DNA of 64,000 bases from Actinobacillus delphinicola (GTDB lineage: Bacteria; Pseudomonadota; Gammaproteobacteria; Enterobacterales; Pasteurellaceae), in contig NZ_LR134510.1 in NCBI RefSeq assembly GCF_900638385.1, positions 1,612,001 through 1,676,000 of the forward strand, given 5' to 3'. Positions 19,153-28,153 of this stretch are shown one piece after another. The notes below the pieces were generated by a model. It did not search any database, was not told the DNA's origin, and worked only from the letters and a program-made list of their open reading frames with translations. Position 1 is the stretch's first letter. Each line of letters starts with the position of its first letter. Made by a program: the position numbers and the translations under genes.

Positions 19153-20595
19153 ATGACTAAAAAGTTCAGAAGAACCAAAATCGTTTGTACATTAGGACCC
19201 GCTACTGATCGTGATAACAACTTAGAAAAAATTATTGCGGCAGGTGCGAACGTTGTGCGTATGAACTTCTCTCACGGATCCCCTGAAGATCATATGGAAC
19301 GTGCACGTCGAGTACGTGAAGTGGCAAAAAAATTAAATCGTCATGTCGCAATTCTCGGTGACTTACAAGGTCCAAAAATTCGTGTTTCTACCTTCAAAGA
19401 CAACAAAATTTTATTAAGTGTTGGGGATAAATTTATCCTTGATGCCGATTTACCAAAAGGTGCAGGCGATCAAAATGCCGTTGGTCTTGATTACAAAACA
19501 TTACCACATGATGTAAAAGAAGGTGATATCCTTTTATTAGATGATGGTTGTGTACAACTTCGAGTATTAAGCACTGAAGGTAATAAAGTATTTACCGAAG
19601 TAACGGTTGGTGGACCACTTTCAAATAATAAAGGTATTAACAAACTTGGCGGTGGCTTATCAGCAGACGCGTTAACTGAAAAAGATAAAGCAGATATTCT
19701 TACTGCAGCAAAAATTGGCGTAGATTATCTAGCGGTTTCTTTCCCACGTTGTGGTGATGATTTACGTTATGCGCGCCGTTTAGCAGAAGAAGCAGGACTT
19801 TTCGCAAAAATCGTTGCTAAAGTAGAACGAGCAGAAGCAGTAGCAACGGCAGAAGCAATGGATGACATCATTTTAGCATCTGATGTTATCATGGTTGCTC
19901 GTGGTGACTTAGGGGTAGAAATTGGCGATGCGGAACTTGTCGGTGTTCAGAAAAAACTTATCCGCCGTTCACGTCAATTAAACCGTGCGGTAATTACTGC
20001 AACTCAAATGATGGAATCTATGATCAACAACCCAATGCCAACCCGTGCGGAAGTAATGGACGTGGCAAATGCGGTGTTAGATGGTACTGATGCAGTAATG
20101 CTTTCCGCAGAAACCGCAGCTGGACAATATCCAGAAGAAACTGTTTTAGCGATGTCTAAAGTTTGCCTTGGTGCAGAAAAAATGCCAAGCATCAACATCT
20201 CTCGTCACCGTTTAGATCGTGAATTTGGTTCAATCGAAGAAGCAGTTGCGATGTCAGCAATGTATTCTGCAAACCATTTACCAGGTGTACAAGCAATTAT
20301 TGCCTTGACCAGCGGTGGTATGACACCATTATTCATGTCACGTATCAGTTCTGGTTTACCAATCTTTGCACTATCACGCCATGAAGAAACATTAAATCTT
20401 TGCGCATTATTGCGTGGCGTTATCCCAGTTTTAGACACCGATCCAAACAGCCGTACCACCCGTGCCGCTCGTGACGCAATCCAACTTCTTAAAGATAAAG
20501 GTTATGTTCATACTGGTGACCTCGTCCTCTTAACCCAAGGCGACGAACTCTCACTCGGAAGCACCACAACCTGCCGTACTTTAGTGGTTGAATAA
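19153..20595 (+). CDS. pykA: Pyruvate kinase II
   Basis: Last step of glycolysis: phosphoenolpyruvate plus ADP to pyruvate plus ATP. The 480-residue protein aligns end to end with E. coli Pyk[47 protein letters not shown], the catalytic lysine region [11 protein letters not shown] and ATQMMESMI. The AMP-activated type II form is favoured over PykF by the N-terminus and length. GGAG six bases before 19153 decides the start; the frame also offers an ATG at 19141. Confidence 0.96.
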   Translation: MTKKFRRTKIVCTLGPATDRDNNLEKIIAAGANVVRMNFSHGSPEDHMERARRVREVAKKLNRHVAILGDLQGPKIRVSTFKDNKILLSVGDKFILDADLPKGAGDQNAVGLDYKTLPHDVKEGDILLLDDGCVQLRVLSTEGNKVFTEVTVGGPLSNNKGINKLGGGLSADALTEKDKADILTAAKIGVDYLAVSFPRCGDDLRYARRLAEEAGLFAKIVAKVERAEAVATAEAMDDIILASDVIMVARGDLGVEIGDAELVGVQKKLIRRSRQLNRAVITATQMMESMINNPMPTRAEVMDVANAVLDGTDAVMLSAETAAGQYPEETVLAMSKVCLGAEKMPSINISRHRLDREFGSIEEAVAMSAMYSANHLPGVQAIIALTSGGMTPLFMSRISSGLPIFALSRHEETLNLCALLRGVIPVLDTDPNSRTTRAARDAIQLLKDKGYVHTGDLVLLTQGDELSLGSTTTCRTLVVE

Positions 20596-20615
20596 ACAAA
20601 AAAACATGACACGCG

Positions 20616-20639
20616 AAAACCCGCAGAAAGGCGGGTTTT
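20616..20639 (+). terminator. Terminator of pykA
   Basis: AAAACCCGC/GCGGGTTTT stem with AGAAAG loop, followed by a T-rich stretch. Confidence 0.85.
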
Positions 20640-20661
20640 ATATTTTATAGGATAAAAACTG

Positions 20662-21633
20662 ATGGATATTAGAAATATTTTTTATTTTAAAAATATTGTT
20701 GATCAATATTATCCGAACGGATCTACGGAGAGTATTGATATTAAGATGGTTGTTGACTTAGTAAAATCTCAGCTTACACAAATTAATGATAAAAATTTTT
20801 CGGAAATTATGATTGGATGTTTTATACCAGATTTATATCCAGGAATGGGTGTTGAGGAAAAATTATTTACGAAACTTACCGAACTTATGGTTGGTGAATG
20901 GTGGAGAAGATTAGGTGGTGAGTATAATTTACCTACTAAGAAATCAGGAACAGAGGATGTTGAATTAATTATAGGGAATAATTCAATTATATGTGACGTT
21001 AAAGTTTTTAGGCTTGGGCGTAGTCAAAAAGCACCAAATGTTAAGGATTTTATTAAATTAGAAAGTATTAGAGATTGGAAAGATAATTTAAACAATAAAT
21101 ATATTAAAAAGGGAATTTCCCAAAATATTATTGGAGGGATAATTACCTATTCATCTCTACATGAATGGGCACAAAATAGTGCGGTCTATAAAGCATGTAC
21201 TACACTGGATATGCCAGTAATTATGCTACCATATGAATTGTTGGCATTAATTCTAAAATATAAAGATCGATATTGTTTAGATGATTTTATAGAAATTTGG
21301 AATTATAGAGGTAATAAATTAATCCGTTCTGAAAGTAAAAGTAGTTATTGGAATTATATTAATAATAAATTACAGACTTTATTAAACTTAACTGATAATC
21401 AATATTATAATGAATTAAATAGTTATCAGAATAATATTATTCAGGCTGTGGAAGAATATATCAAAAATATAAAAAAAGATATATTTAATAATAGAAAACG
21501 TATTATTTCTGAAATTAATTATATTCAAGATATTAGAGAATTAAAAAGGCGTTTTATAAGAGATCTTGATAAAGAATACAATAAAGATGCAATAAAATCC
21601 TTAAAATATATTAATCTTTTTAGAAAATTTTAA
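20662..21633 (+). CDS. Type II restriction endonuclease, HindIII-like
   Basis: The 323-residue protein has a PD-(D/E)XK core: D99 in GTEDVELIIG, then D112-V-K114 in CDVKVFRLGR. The order EEKLF(T/S)K, then an acidic residue, then D(V/A)K(V/S)FRL(G/S)R is what I remember of HindIII, so the target may be AAGCTT; this is inference. Codon use is very AT-rich, unlike pykA and xerD on either side. It converges on a DNA methyltransferase gene, making a complete restriction-modification pair, and the two genes share a bidirectional terminator. AAGCTT is not rare in this window, consistent with protection by the methylase or recent arrival. Confidence 0.8.
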   Translation: MDIRNIFYFKNIVDQYYPNGSTESIDIKMVVDLVKSQLTQINDKNFSEIMIGCFIPDLYPGMGVEEKLFTKLTELMVGEWWRRLGGEYNLPTKKSGTEDVELIIGNNSIICDVKVFRLGRSQKAPNVKDFIKLESIRDWKDNLNNKYIKKGISQNIIGGIITYSSLHEWAQNSAVYKACTTLDMPVIMLPYELLALILKYKDRYCLDDFIEIWNYRGNKLIRSESKSSYWNYINNKLQTLLNLTDNQYYNELNSYQNNIIQAVEEYIKNIKKDIFNNRKRIISEINYIQDIRELKRRFIRDLDKEYNKDAIKSLKYINLFRKF

Positions 21634-21639
21634 AAAAAT

Positions 21640-21670
21640 AACCCAATTTATTGTTATAATAGATTGGGTT
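21640..21670. terminator. Bidirectional terminator between restriction and methylase genes
   Basis: AACCCAAT/ATTGGGTT stem with an AT-rich loop; A and T runs on both sides serve both strands. Confidence 0.7.
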
Positions 21671-21677
21671 AATTTTT

Positions 21678-22589
21678 TTATATATTTTTAATTCTATTAT
21701 TTGCTATTTCAACCATTTCTGAGTTTAGTTCAAATCCTACTCCATTTCTATTCAGTATTTTGGAGGCTAAAATTGTTGTACCACTTCCTGCGAAAGGATC
21801 TAATATGTTTTGTCCAGGTAAAGTTACTAATTCTATTAATAATTTCATTAAGTTTAAAGGTTTTTGAGTAGGATGTAATCCTCTATCATTAGATTCAACT
21901 AAAATTTTTAGCATATTAGAATGGGTAAGAGTATTAGGATTAATGTTGTATTTAGACAGTGCATTTTCATTCCATGCACCAACTTCATAATTAATTACGT
22001 TATTTGATAGTGTATCACCGAGTTTATATGGCTTTTGAAACCATAAGATAGGTTCAAATATTGGTCTCAGGTTAGCAACTCTCCATGAATTCCATTTTTC
22101 AGCGTTACATAGATCTCCACGACGTTCGTAAATCTTCGAAATTCTTTGGGCTCTATGTGGAGCTCGATCTCGTTCCCAAGATAGCATATCTTTAAAAGTA
22201 AATCCTGCATCTTCAAGAGCAATAATAACTCTATGAGTGAATTGCCTACCAGCAAAAATAAAGACACTTGCACCTGGCTTTAAAACTCGTAACCATTCGG
22301 CAGCCCAGTTTGTAACCCAAAGCTGATATTCATGGGATATTAGTTTGTCAGCTGCAGACCATCCATTTAGTGGTTTACCTCTTCGTTTAAAAAGAGAACA
22401 TTTTTCTTGAGCTATGGATTTTCCACCTAAGGCTGAATTGGTATTATTGTGCAACACGTCCCAACTATCATATCCGATGCCGTATGGAATGTCCGATATA
22501 ATGGCATGGACTGATCTAGATTCAATTTTTTTTATTAATTCTATAGAATTACCTGAAATTATTTGGTTATTGAATGTTATTTTTTCCAT
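21678..22589 (-). CDS. DNA adenine (or N4-cytosine) methyltransferase of a type II R-M system
   Basis: The 303-residue protein is an amino-methyltransferase of the beta order. The catalytic motif IV comes first (S-D-I-P-Y-G, D33-Y36, a variant of DPPY). Then comes a long target-recognition region, then HPTQKPLNLMKLLIEL (motif X) and the SAM-binding DPFAGSGTT (264-272). It should methylate the site cut by the convergent endonuclease. The wording of the region after motif IV is familiar from methylases of HindIII-specific systems such as EcoVIII, but I cannot confirm that. AT-rich, in keeping with transfer of the whole pair. Confidence 0.85.
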   Translation of the reverse strand: MEKITFNNQIISGNSIELIKKIESRSVHAIISDIPYGIGYDSWDVLHNNTNSALGGKSIAQEKCSLFKRRGKPLNGWSAADKLISHEYQLWVTNWAAEWLRVLKPGASVFIFAGRQFTHRVIIALEDAGFTFKDMLSWERDRAPHRAQRISKIYERRGDLCNAEKWNSWRVANLRPIFEPILWFQKPYKLGDTLSNNVINYEVGAWNENALSKYNINPNTLTHSNMLKILVESNDRGLHPTQKPLNLMKLLIELVTLPGQNILDPFAGSGTTILASKILNRNGVGFELNSEMVEIANNRIKNI

Positions 22590-22770
22590 AGTTATAAGAT
22601 TATCCAGAGAAAATTTATTTTGTTATACAAAATTATAAAACTAATTTTTACAAATTTTAATAAATGTTAATATTATCCTATAAAGGATGAGCTATTAAAT
22701 GCGCTTTACTGACCTAGCTAGAATAGCTTATTTTTCTAAAAAGTAATAGATAATTAATCTAAATATCAAC

Positions 22771-23664
22771 CTACGCCCTTGGGTGGTGTTGGTGGTGGAG
22801 TTGTTTGAGGCGTTCTTTGGCGACGTGGGTGTAGATTTGCGTCGTGGAGAGATCGCTGTGACCGAGGAGCATTTGTACGACACGCAGGTCGGCGCCGTGG
22901 TTTACCAGGTGAGTGGCGAACGCGTGGCGTAGGACGTGTGGAGAAAGTTGATCGGTGTCGATATCTGCTAACATACCGTAAAGTTTAATGCGGTGCCAAA
23001 AGGTTTGGCGGGTCATTTGTTTACCACGGCGACTTGGGAAAAGCACGTCAATGTGGATGCCGTTTACTAATAATTGGCGCCCATAGACTAAAAAGGCTTT
23101 GGTCCAATATGTTGCTTCCTCGCCCATTGGCACAATGCGTTCTTTGTTACCTTTACCGATTACACGAATTACGCCTTGTTCAAGATTGATATTATCCATT
23201 GTCAACGACACTAATTCCGTTACCCGCAATCCCGTTGCATAAAGCAGTTCTAACATTGCTTTATCACGCAGTTCAAGCGGATCATCGGTATTTGGGGCAT
23301 TAAGTAATTCCGTTACCTGATTTTCGCTTAATGATTTAGGTAAGCGAGCGGGTAATTTAGGTGAGGTTAAAAGCGCACTTGGATCATCACTGCGGTAGTT
23401 TTCCTGATATAAATAATGGAAAAATTTCCGCAGTGTGCTGAGCATTCTAGCCATACTTGTCGTTTTATAACCTTTCTCAAGGCGTTCGCCTAAAAAGGTT
23501 TGTAAATGCACATTGTCCACTTCTCGCAAATCAATTTGCTGATTTTCGAGCCATTGGAAAAAAGCAGTTAAATCTAAACGGTAAGATTGCACCGTGTTTT
23601 CAGATAACCCTTTTTCTAACCATAATTCATTTAAAAACTGATCAAGTAGGCTAAAAGTCTGCAT
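22771..23664 (-). CDS. xerD: Tyrosine recombinase XerD
   Basis: With XerC it resolves chromosome dimers at dif under FtsK control. The 297-residue protein has the SAM-like core-binding N-terminus and a C-terminal catalytic domain. The catalytic set is visible: Arg in LLYATGLRVTE, Lys in GKGNKERIVP, His-x-x-Arg-His in LSPHVLRHAFATH, His in LLGHSDLSTTQ and Tyr in IYTHV. End-to-end similarity and length identify XerD rather than XerC. It is downstream of the MFS gene with four bases between stop and start, so it is cotranscribed. The restriction-modification insertion lies just past its stop. Confidence 0.95.
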   Translation of the reverse strand: MQTFSLLDQFLNELWLEKGLSENTVQSYRLDLTAFFQWLENQQIDLREVDNVHLQTFLGERLEKGYKTTSMARMLSTLRKFFHYLYQENYRSDDPSALLTSPKLPARLPKSLSENQVTELLNAPNTDDPLELRDKAMLELLYATGLRVTELVSLTMDNINLEQGVIRVIGKGNKERIVPMGEEATYWTKAFLVYGRQLLVNGIHIDVLFPSRRGKQMTRQTFWHRIKLYGMLADIDTDQLSPHVLRHAFATHLVNHGADLRVVQMLLGHSDLSTTQIYTHVAKERLKQLHHQHHPRA

Positions 23665-23668
23665 GGTT

Positions 23669-24856
23669 TTATTCCTCCGTTATAACCGTATCAACAGAGG
23701 TGACCGCAATGGTTTTCATTTTGCGTGGAATGAATGGAATTGCTAGGAATGCAAAAGCCGCCATTACTAAGAACGTATCTGTTGGAGAAACGCCATATAA
23801 CCAACCTGCAAGGATGGATAAAATCGCTAAGCTACCACAACCTGCAATCGCGTTGTAAAGTCCTTGTAAGTTAGCAAAGGCTTTTGGTGATTGATAAGAG
23901 ATGTAACGTACGATAGCGTAGTGGTTTAATGCGAAAGTTAAACAGTGCATTAATTGCAATGGAAGAATTTCTGCAAAAGTGTGTGCAAATGGGAATAATG
24001 CCCAACGAATACCTGTGGCAATCGCAGAGATGTAGAATAAATTACGTAATTGCCATTTGCCGAATAATTTCGTTACGAAGAAGAAGAAAATCACTTCGGC
24101 AAGTACGCTTAAACCCCAAAGCACACTGGTGGTTTCAACTGGAATACCAAGATGTTTCCAATAGATAACACTGTAAACGTAGTAAGCAGCATGTGAACCT
24201 TGAATAAGGGCAACAGCAATGATGATACGTGTTGTGATTGGATTTTTAAGTAATTCTACCAGAGAAGGCGGAGCGATATGAGCAGTATCTGGATCATGGT
24301 GATCTTTTGGCATTATGCTTGGCGGAAGCATTTGTGCGGATGCATAACAGAATAATAGCGCCGTTACTACCCAGCCGACATATTGTTCACCGATATAACC
24401 GATAAAGGCACCGAATACCGTTACTCCGATCATAAATGCCAGAGAACCGATTAAACGCACACGACCATAATCTAATTTTACTTGGAATTGCCAGGTCGTA
24501 GCGAGGGTATCGCTTAATGGAATACCTGCTGAGTTAACGAAGGAGAATAACCATAATCCCGCGCATAGTAGCCAGAAGTTTTGTACCGTGAAACTCATAT
24601 AAACCATGATGGCACAGCTACCCCAAGCGATTCCACGCAGGGCGGTAAGAAGTTGAGGAGCGGCTTTAATAAAGCGGGTAAAGAACATGCTTCCTGCAAA
24701 ACGAAAAATGTAAGCGGATGCCATGATAAAACCAATGGTTTCAGCGGCATAAGCCTGAGATTTAAGCCAAGCTGGGAAGAATGGCATAAATACGCCATAA
24801 GAACAAAAATAACCGAAAAAGCTAAGGATCAGCCACGGATATGGACGTAATTTCAT
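23669..24856 (-). CDS. MFS transporter, HcaT-like
   Basis: The 395-residue protein has twelve predicted helices and begins PYPWLILSFFGYFCSYGVFM, as the phenylpropionate permease HcaT and its H. influenzae relative (HI0308) do. Family members import aromatic acids or nucleosides; substrate here is unknown, and no aromatic degradation genes are nearby. It forms a tight operon with xerD, the same neighbour as in H. influenzae, so the arrangement is ancestral. Confidence 0.85.
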   Translation of the reverse strand: MKLRPYPWLILSFFGYFCSYGVFMPFFPAWLKSQAYAAETIGFIMASAYIFRFAGSMFFTRFIKAAPQLLTALRGIAWGSCAIMVYMSFTVQNFWLLCAGLWLFSFVNSAGIPLSDTLATTWQFQVKLDYGRVRLIGSLAFMIGVTVFGAFIGYIGEQYVGWVVTALLFCYASAQMLPPSIMPKDHHDPDTAHIAPPSLVELLKNPITTRIIIAVALIQGSHAAYYVYSVIYWKHLGIPVETTSVLWGLSVLAEVIFFFFVTKLFGKWQLRNLFYISAIATGIRWALFPFAHTFAEILPLQLMHCLTFALNHYAIVRYISYQSPKAFANLQGLYNAIAGCGSLAILSILAGWLYGVSPTDTFLVMAAFAFLAIPFIPRKMKTIAVTSVDTVITEE

Positions 24857-24973
24857 TAAAATAAATCCTGTTATTGCTAAAAATATTACGATAAAACCTT
24901 TGAATTATTACCTAAACGATGAAAACAAAGGTAAAATACGGGCTCATTCTACCGAAATTATTAAGGAACTACT

Positions 24974-25882
24974 ATGCTTTGGTTTAAAAACCTAATGATT
25001 TATCGCTTAACCAAAAACCTAGATTGGTCTGAAGAAGCACTACAAGAAAATTTAGAAAAAGAGAGTTTTACGCCGTGTTCACAAGGGGAGATGACACATT
25101 TCGGTTGGACAAATCCGCTCAAAGATAGCGAATTATTTTATTTTCAAAGCGGAAAAAATATTTTACTGAAAGCACAAAAAGAAGACAAAATCTTACCCGC
25201 TGCGGTGATTAAACAGGAATTAGACGCACGAATTGCTGAACTTGAGAAGAAAGAAGGACGCAAATTACGTAAATTAGAAAAACAATCTTTAAAAGAAGAC
25301 GTAATTGCGACTTTATTACCGCGTGCCTTTAGTAAAAATCAAACCACAACGCTTTGGGTGGATACGGAAAATCAATTAATTTATGTAAATAGTGCATCCA
25401 GTAAACGTGCCGAAGACGCATTGGCATTATTGCGTAAAAGTTTAGGCTCACTTCCTGTTGTGCCTTTAACTTTTGCGAACGATATGAGCGAAGTGATGCG
25501 CCATTGGATTATCAATAACGACGCACCACAATGGGCAACGATTTTAGAAGATGCCGAAATTAAAGGCGGTTCTGATGAAGCGGTGATTCGTTGTAAAAAA
25601 CAAGATCTTGGCGCAGATGAAATTATCGCTTTCTTACAATCAGGCAAAACGATTTCAAAACTTGCCCTAGATTGGGATGAACACGTGAGCTTTGTTCTAA
25701 AAGATGACGCAACAATGGCACGTTTAAAATTTGCGGATGAATTACGTGATAAAAATGCAGATATCGATAAAGAGGATATCGCACAACGCCTTGATGCAGA
25801 TTTTATTTTAATGACAGGGACATTAAGCCAATTGACTGACCATTTGCTCAATGCATTTGGTGGAGAAAAAGAACGTCTATAA
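24974..25882 (+). CDS. rdgC: Recombination-associated protein RdgC
   Basis: RdgC forms a ring around double-stranded DNA and restrains RecA. The 302-residue protein begins MLWFKNLMIYRLTKNLDWSE, the typical RdgC start, and is complete to LLNAFGGE. It is divergent from the HcaT-like gene; AAGGA before the ATG supports the start. A palindromic repeat copy sits after its stop and before mukF. Confidence 0.93.
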   Translation: MLWFKNLMIYRLTKNLDWSEEALQENLEKESFTPCSQGEMTHFGWTNPLKDSELFYFQSGKNILLKAQKEDKILPAAVIKQELDARIAELEKKEGRKLRKLEKQSLKEDVIATLLPRAFSKNQTTTLWVDTENQLIYVNSASSKRAEDALALLRKSLGSLPVVPLTFANDMSEVMRHWIINNDAPQWATILEDAEIKGGSDEAVIRCKKQDLGADEIIAFLQSGKTISKLALDWDEHVSFVLKDDATMARLKFADELRDKNADIDKEDIAQRLDADFILMTGTLSQLTDHLLNAFGGEKERL

Positions 25883-25903
25883 TCTAAAGGACATTTTTTC
25901 GAT

Positions 25904-25945
25904 CACGCCCTGATTTTCCAAAAATTTTATGGAAAATTGGGGCGT
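25904..25945. repeat. GGGGCGTG palindrome, copy 4
   Basis: CACGCCCTGATTTTCCA pairs with TGGAAAATTGGGGCGT. Position suggests it terminates rdgC. Confidence 0.8.
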
Positions 25946-26079
25946 AATTTTATAAAAGCGAAAAAAATTCGGAAATTTTAAAAATTTTTCACAAAAACAG
26001 ACTTTTATCCATTCTTGAAAAGGCGAAAATCAAGTATAATTAAAGCAATTTTTTGCCCATTTTTAAGTAGGAAAGAAGC

Positions 26080-27435
26080 ATGCTTGACACATCTCAAACC
26101 ATTCCAGAGCTAGTGAATTGGACAAGAGAACGTGAGTTTTCATTGAATCTTACAACAGAGCGCCTCGCATTTTTATTGACCATCGCTATTTATAATAATG
26201 AAAGTCTAGATGGTGAAATGCTTGAAACGGATCTCGTAGATTTATTCCGCCACGTTTCACGTGAATTCCAGCAAAGTAAAGACACGCTTACACAGCGTGC
26301 TAACAATGCGATTAATGAATTAGTTAAACAACGCCTAATCAATCGTTTCACCAGCGAATTTACCGAAGGATTAGCGATCTATCGTTTAACCCCACTGGGC
26401 GTTGGGATAGCGAATTATTATATTCGCCAACGCGAATTTTCTACTTTACGCCTTTCTGTCCAGCTTTCTATTGTGGCAGATGAAATCCAAAAAGCCGCAG
26501 AGGCTGCTGAAACTAATGGCGATGAAACTTATTGGCATCGTAACGTCTTTGCTCCACTCAAATATTCCGTTGCGGAAATTTTCGATAGTATCGATCTTTC
26601 ACAACGTGTCATGGATGAAAATCAACACGCTATCAAAGAAGAAATTGCTGATTTACTAAGTAAAGACTGGCAAGCAGCGATCTCAAGTTGTGAACGTTTA
26701 TTAGATGAAACCTCAGGTAATTTACGTGAATTACAAGATACCCTCAATGCTGCAGGTGATAAACTGCAAGAAGAATTATTGCGTATCCAAAGTTGCGTAA
26801 TCGAACGCTCCGACTTAGATTTTATCGATAATCTTGTGATTGAATTACAAAATAAACTTGACCGAATCATTAGTTGGGGACAACAAGCTATCGATCTTTG
26901 GATAGGTTACGATCGCCATGTACATAAATTTATCCGTACCGCAATTGATTTAGATAAAAACCGTGTGTTCTCACAACGCCTACGCCAATCTATTGCAAAT
27001 TATTTTGATGCACCGTGGTATTTATGGACCGCACAAGCAGAACGCCTTGTCGATATGCGTGATGAAGAATTAGTGTTGCATAATGAAGAAGCGCTCGGTG
27101 AATTGCCAGAAGATTTACAATATGAAAGCATCTCTCTTTTACAAGACGAAATTGCAGAAAAAATGCAAGTTCTGCTTGCCACTTATCGTGACAAAAATGA
27201 GCCGATTGATCTCAGTATTGTATTGCAACAACAACTGGCAGAGCGTCCATTAAGCCAACATTTTGATGTGGCACGTATTATTGTCGATCAAGCTGTAAAA
27301 CTCGGGCTTGCAAGTGCCGATTTATCAGGGATTTATCCAGAATGGCAAGATGTCAATGACGAAGGCGCAGCCGTTCAGGCCAACCCAATCAACCAATATC
27401 AACCTCAACAGGAAAATGTTAAACATGTTAGATAA
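26080..27435 (+). CDS. mukF: Chromosome partition kleisin MukF
   Basis: Kleisin subunit of the MukBEF condensin. The 451-residue protein follows E. coli MukF throughout: the N-terminal winged helix ([18 protein letters not shown]), [20 protein letters not shown], the four-helix region with [15 protein letters not shown] and [20 protein letters not shown], and the C-terminal domain that caps a MukB head. It is the first gene of mukF-mukE-mukB, with an 11-base overlap into mukE. Confidence 0.96.
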   Translation: MLDTSQTIPELVNWTREREFSLNLTTERLAFLLTIAIYNNESLDGEMLETDLVDLFRHVSREFQQSKDTLTQRANNAINELVKQRLINRFTSEFTEGLAIYRLTPLGVGIANYYIRQREFSTLRLSVQLSIVADEIQKAAEAAETNGDETYWHRNVFAPLKYSVAEIFDSIDLSQRVMDENQHAIKEEIADLLSKDWQAAISSCERLLDETSGNLRELQDTLNAAGDKLQEELLRIQSCVIERSDLDFIDNLVIELQNKLDRIISWGQQAIDLWIGYDRHVHKFIRTAIDLDKNRVFSQRLRQSIANYFDAPWYLWTAQAERLVDMRDEELVLHNEEALGELPEDLQYESISLLQDEIAEKMQVLLATYRDKNEPIDLSIVLQQQLAERPLSQHFDVARIIVDQAVKLGLASADLSGIYPEWQDVNDEGAAVQANPINQYQPQQENVKHVR

Positions 27436-28153
27436 CCAACAACAAGAAATGTTACCTCCTAATTTAGCCAAAGCATTAGCCAACCCCCTTTTCCCTGAGG
27501 TCGATAGCCAATTGCGTATGGGCAAACATATTTGTATCGAACAACTTGATAATCATAGTTTCTTACTGGATTTTCATCGTGAACTGGACGAATTTTATCG
27601 TCGCTATCACGTAGAATTAATTCGTGCGCCTGAAGGATTTTTCTATCTTCGCCCACGAGCAAATACACTGATTGCACGATCCGTTTTAACCGAATTAGAA
27701 ATGCTAGTCGGTAAAGTGTTGTGCTACCTCTATTTAAGCCCAGAGCGTTTAGCTCAGCAAGGGATTTTCAGCACGCAAGAAGTGTATGATGAATTGTTAA
27801 ATCTAGCTGACAAAGACAAATTATTAAAAGCGATTAACCAACGTTCCTCGGGTTCTGATTTAGATAAACAAAAACTTGCTGAAAAAGTACGTTCTTCACT
27901 TAATCGCTTACGTCGCTTAGGCATGATCATTACTGTAGGCGATCAATATAGTGGTAAATTTACCATTACCGAAGCGGTATTCCGTTTTGGGGCAGAAGTG
28001 CGTGCGGGTGACGATGCGCTTGAGGCACAATCACGCTTAATTCGTGATGGCGAAGGGGCAAATCCACAATCTCTCGCTGAATTAAAACAACTTAACCAAC
28101 AAATTGACACTGATGCAGAGCAAGAAGACGCGTTCCAAGAGGATGATGAATAA
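27425..28153 (+). CDS. mukE: Chromosome partition protein MukE
   Basis: KITE subunit that binds the MukF linker. From 27425 the product is 242 residues and starts as MukE should, reaching [18 protein letters not shown] within the first 30; the frame is open from 27308 but that part lies inside mukF. Conserved blocks include [29 protein letters not shown] and [11 protein letters not shown]. The C-terminus is acidic, as in relatives. Its TAA overlaps the mukB ATG by one base. Confidence 0.95.
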   Translation: MLDNQQQEMLPPNLAKALANPLFPEVDSQLRMGKHICIEQLDNHSFLLDFHRELDEFYRRYHVELIRAPEGFFYLRPRANTLIARSVLTELEMLVGKVLCYLYLSPERLAQQGIFSTQEVYDELLNLADKDKLLKAINQRSSGSDLDKQKLAEKVRSSLNRLRRLGMIITVGDQYSGKFTITEAVFRFGAEVRAGDDALEAQSRLIRDGEGANPQSLAELKQLNQQIDTDAEQEDAFQEDDE

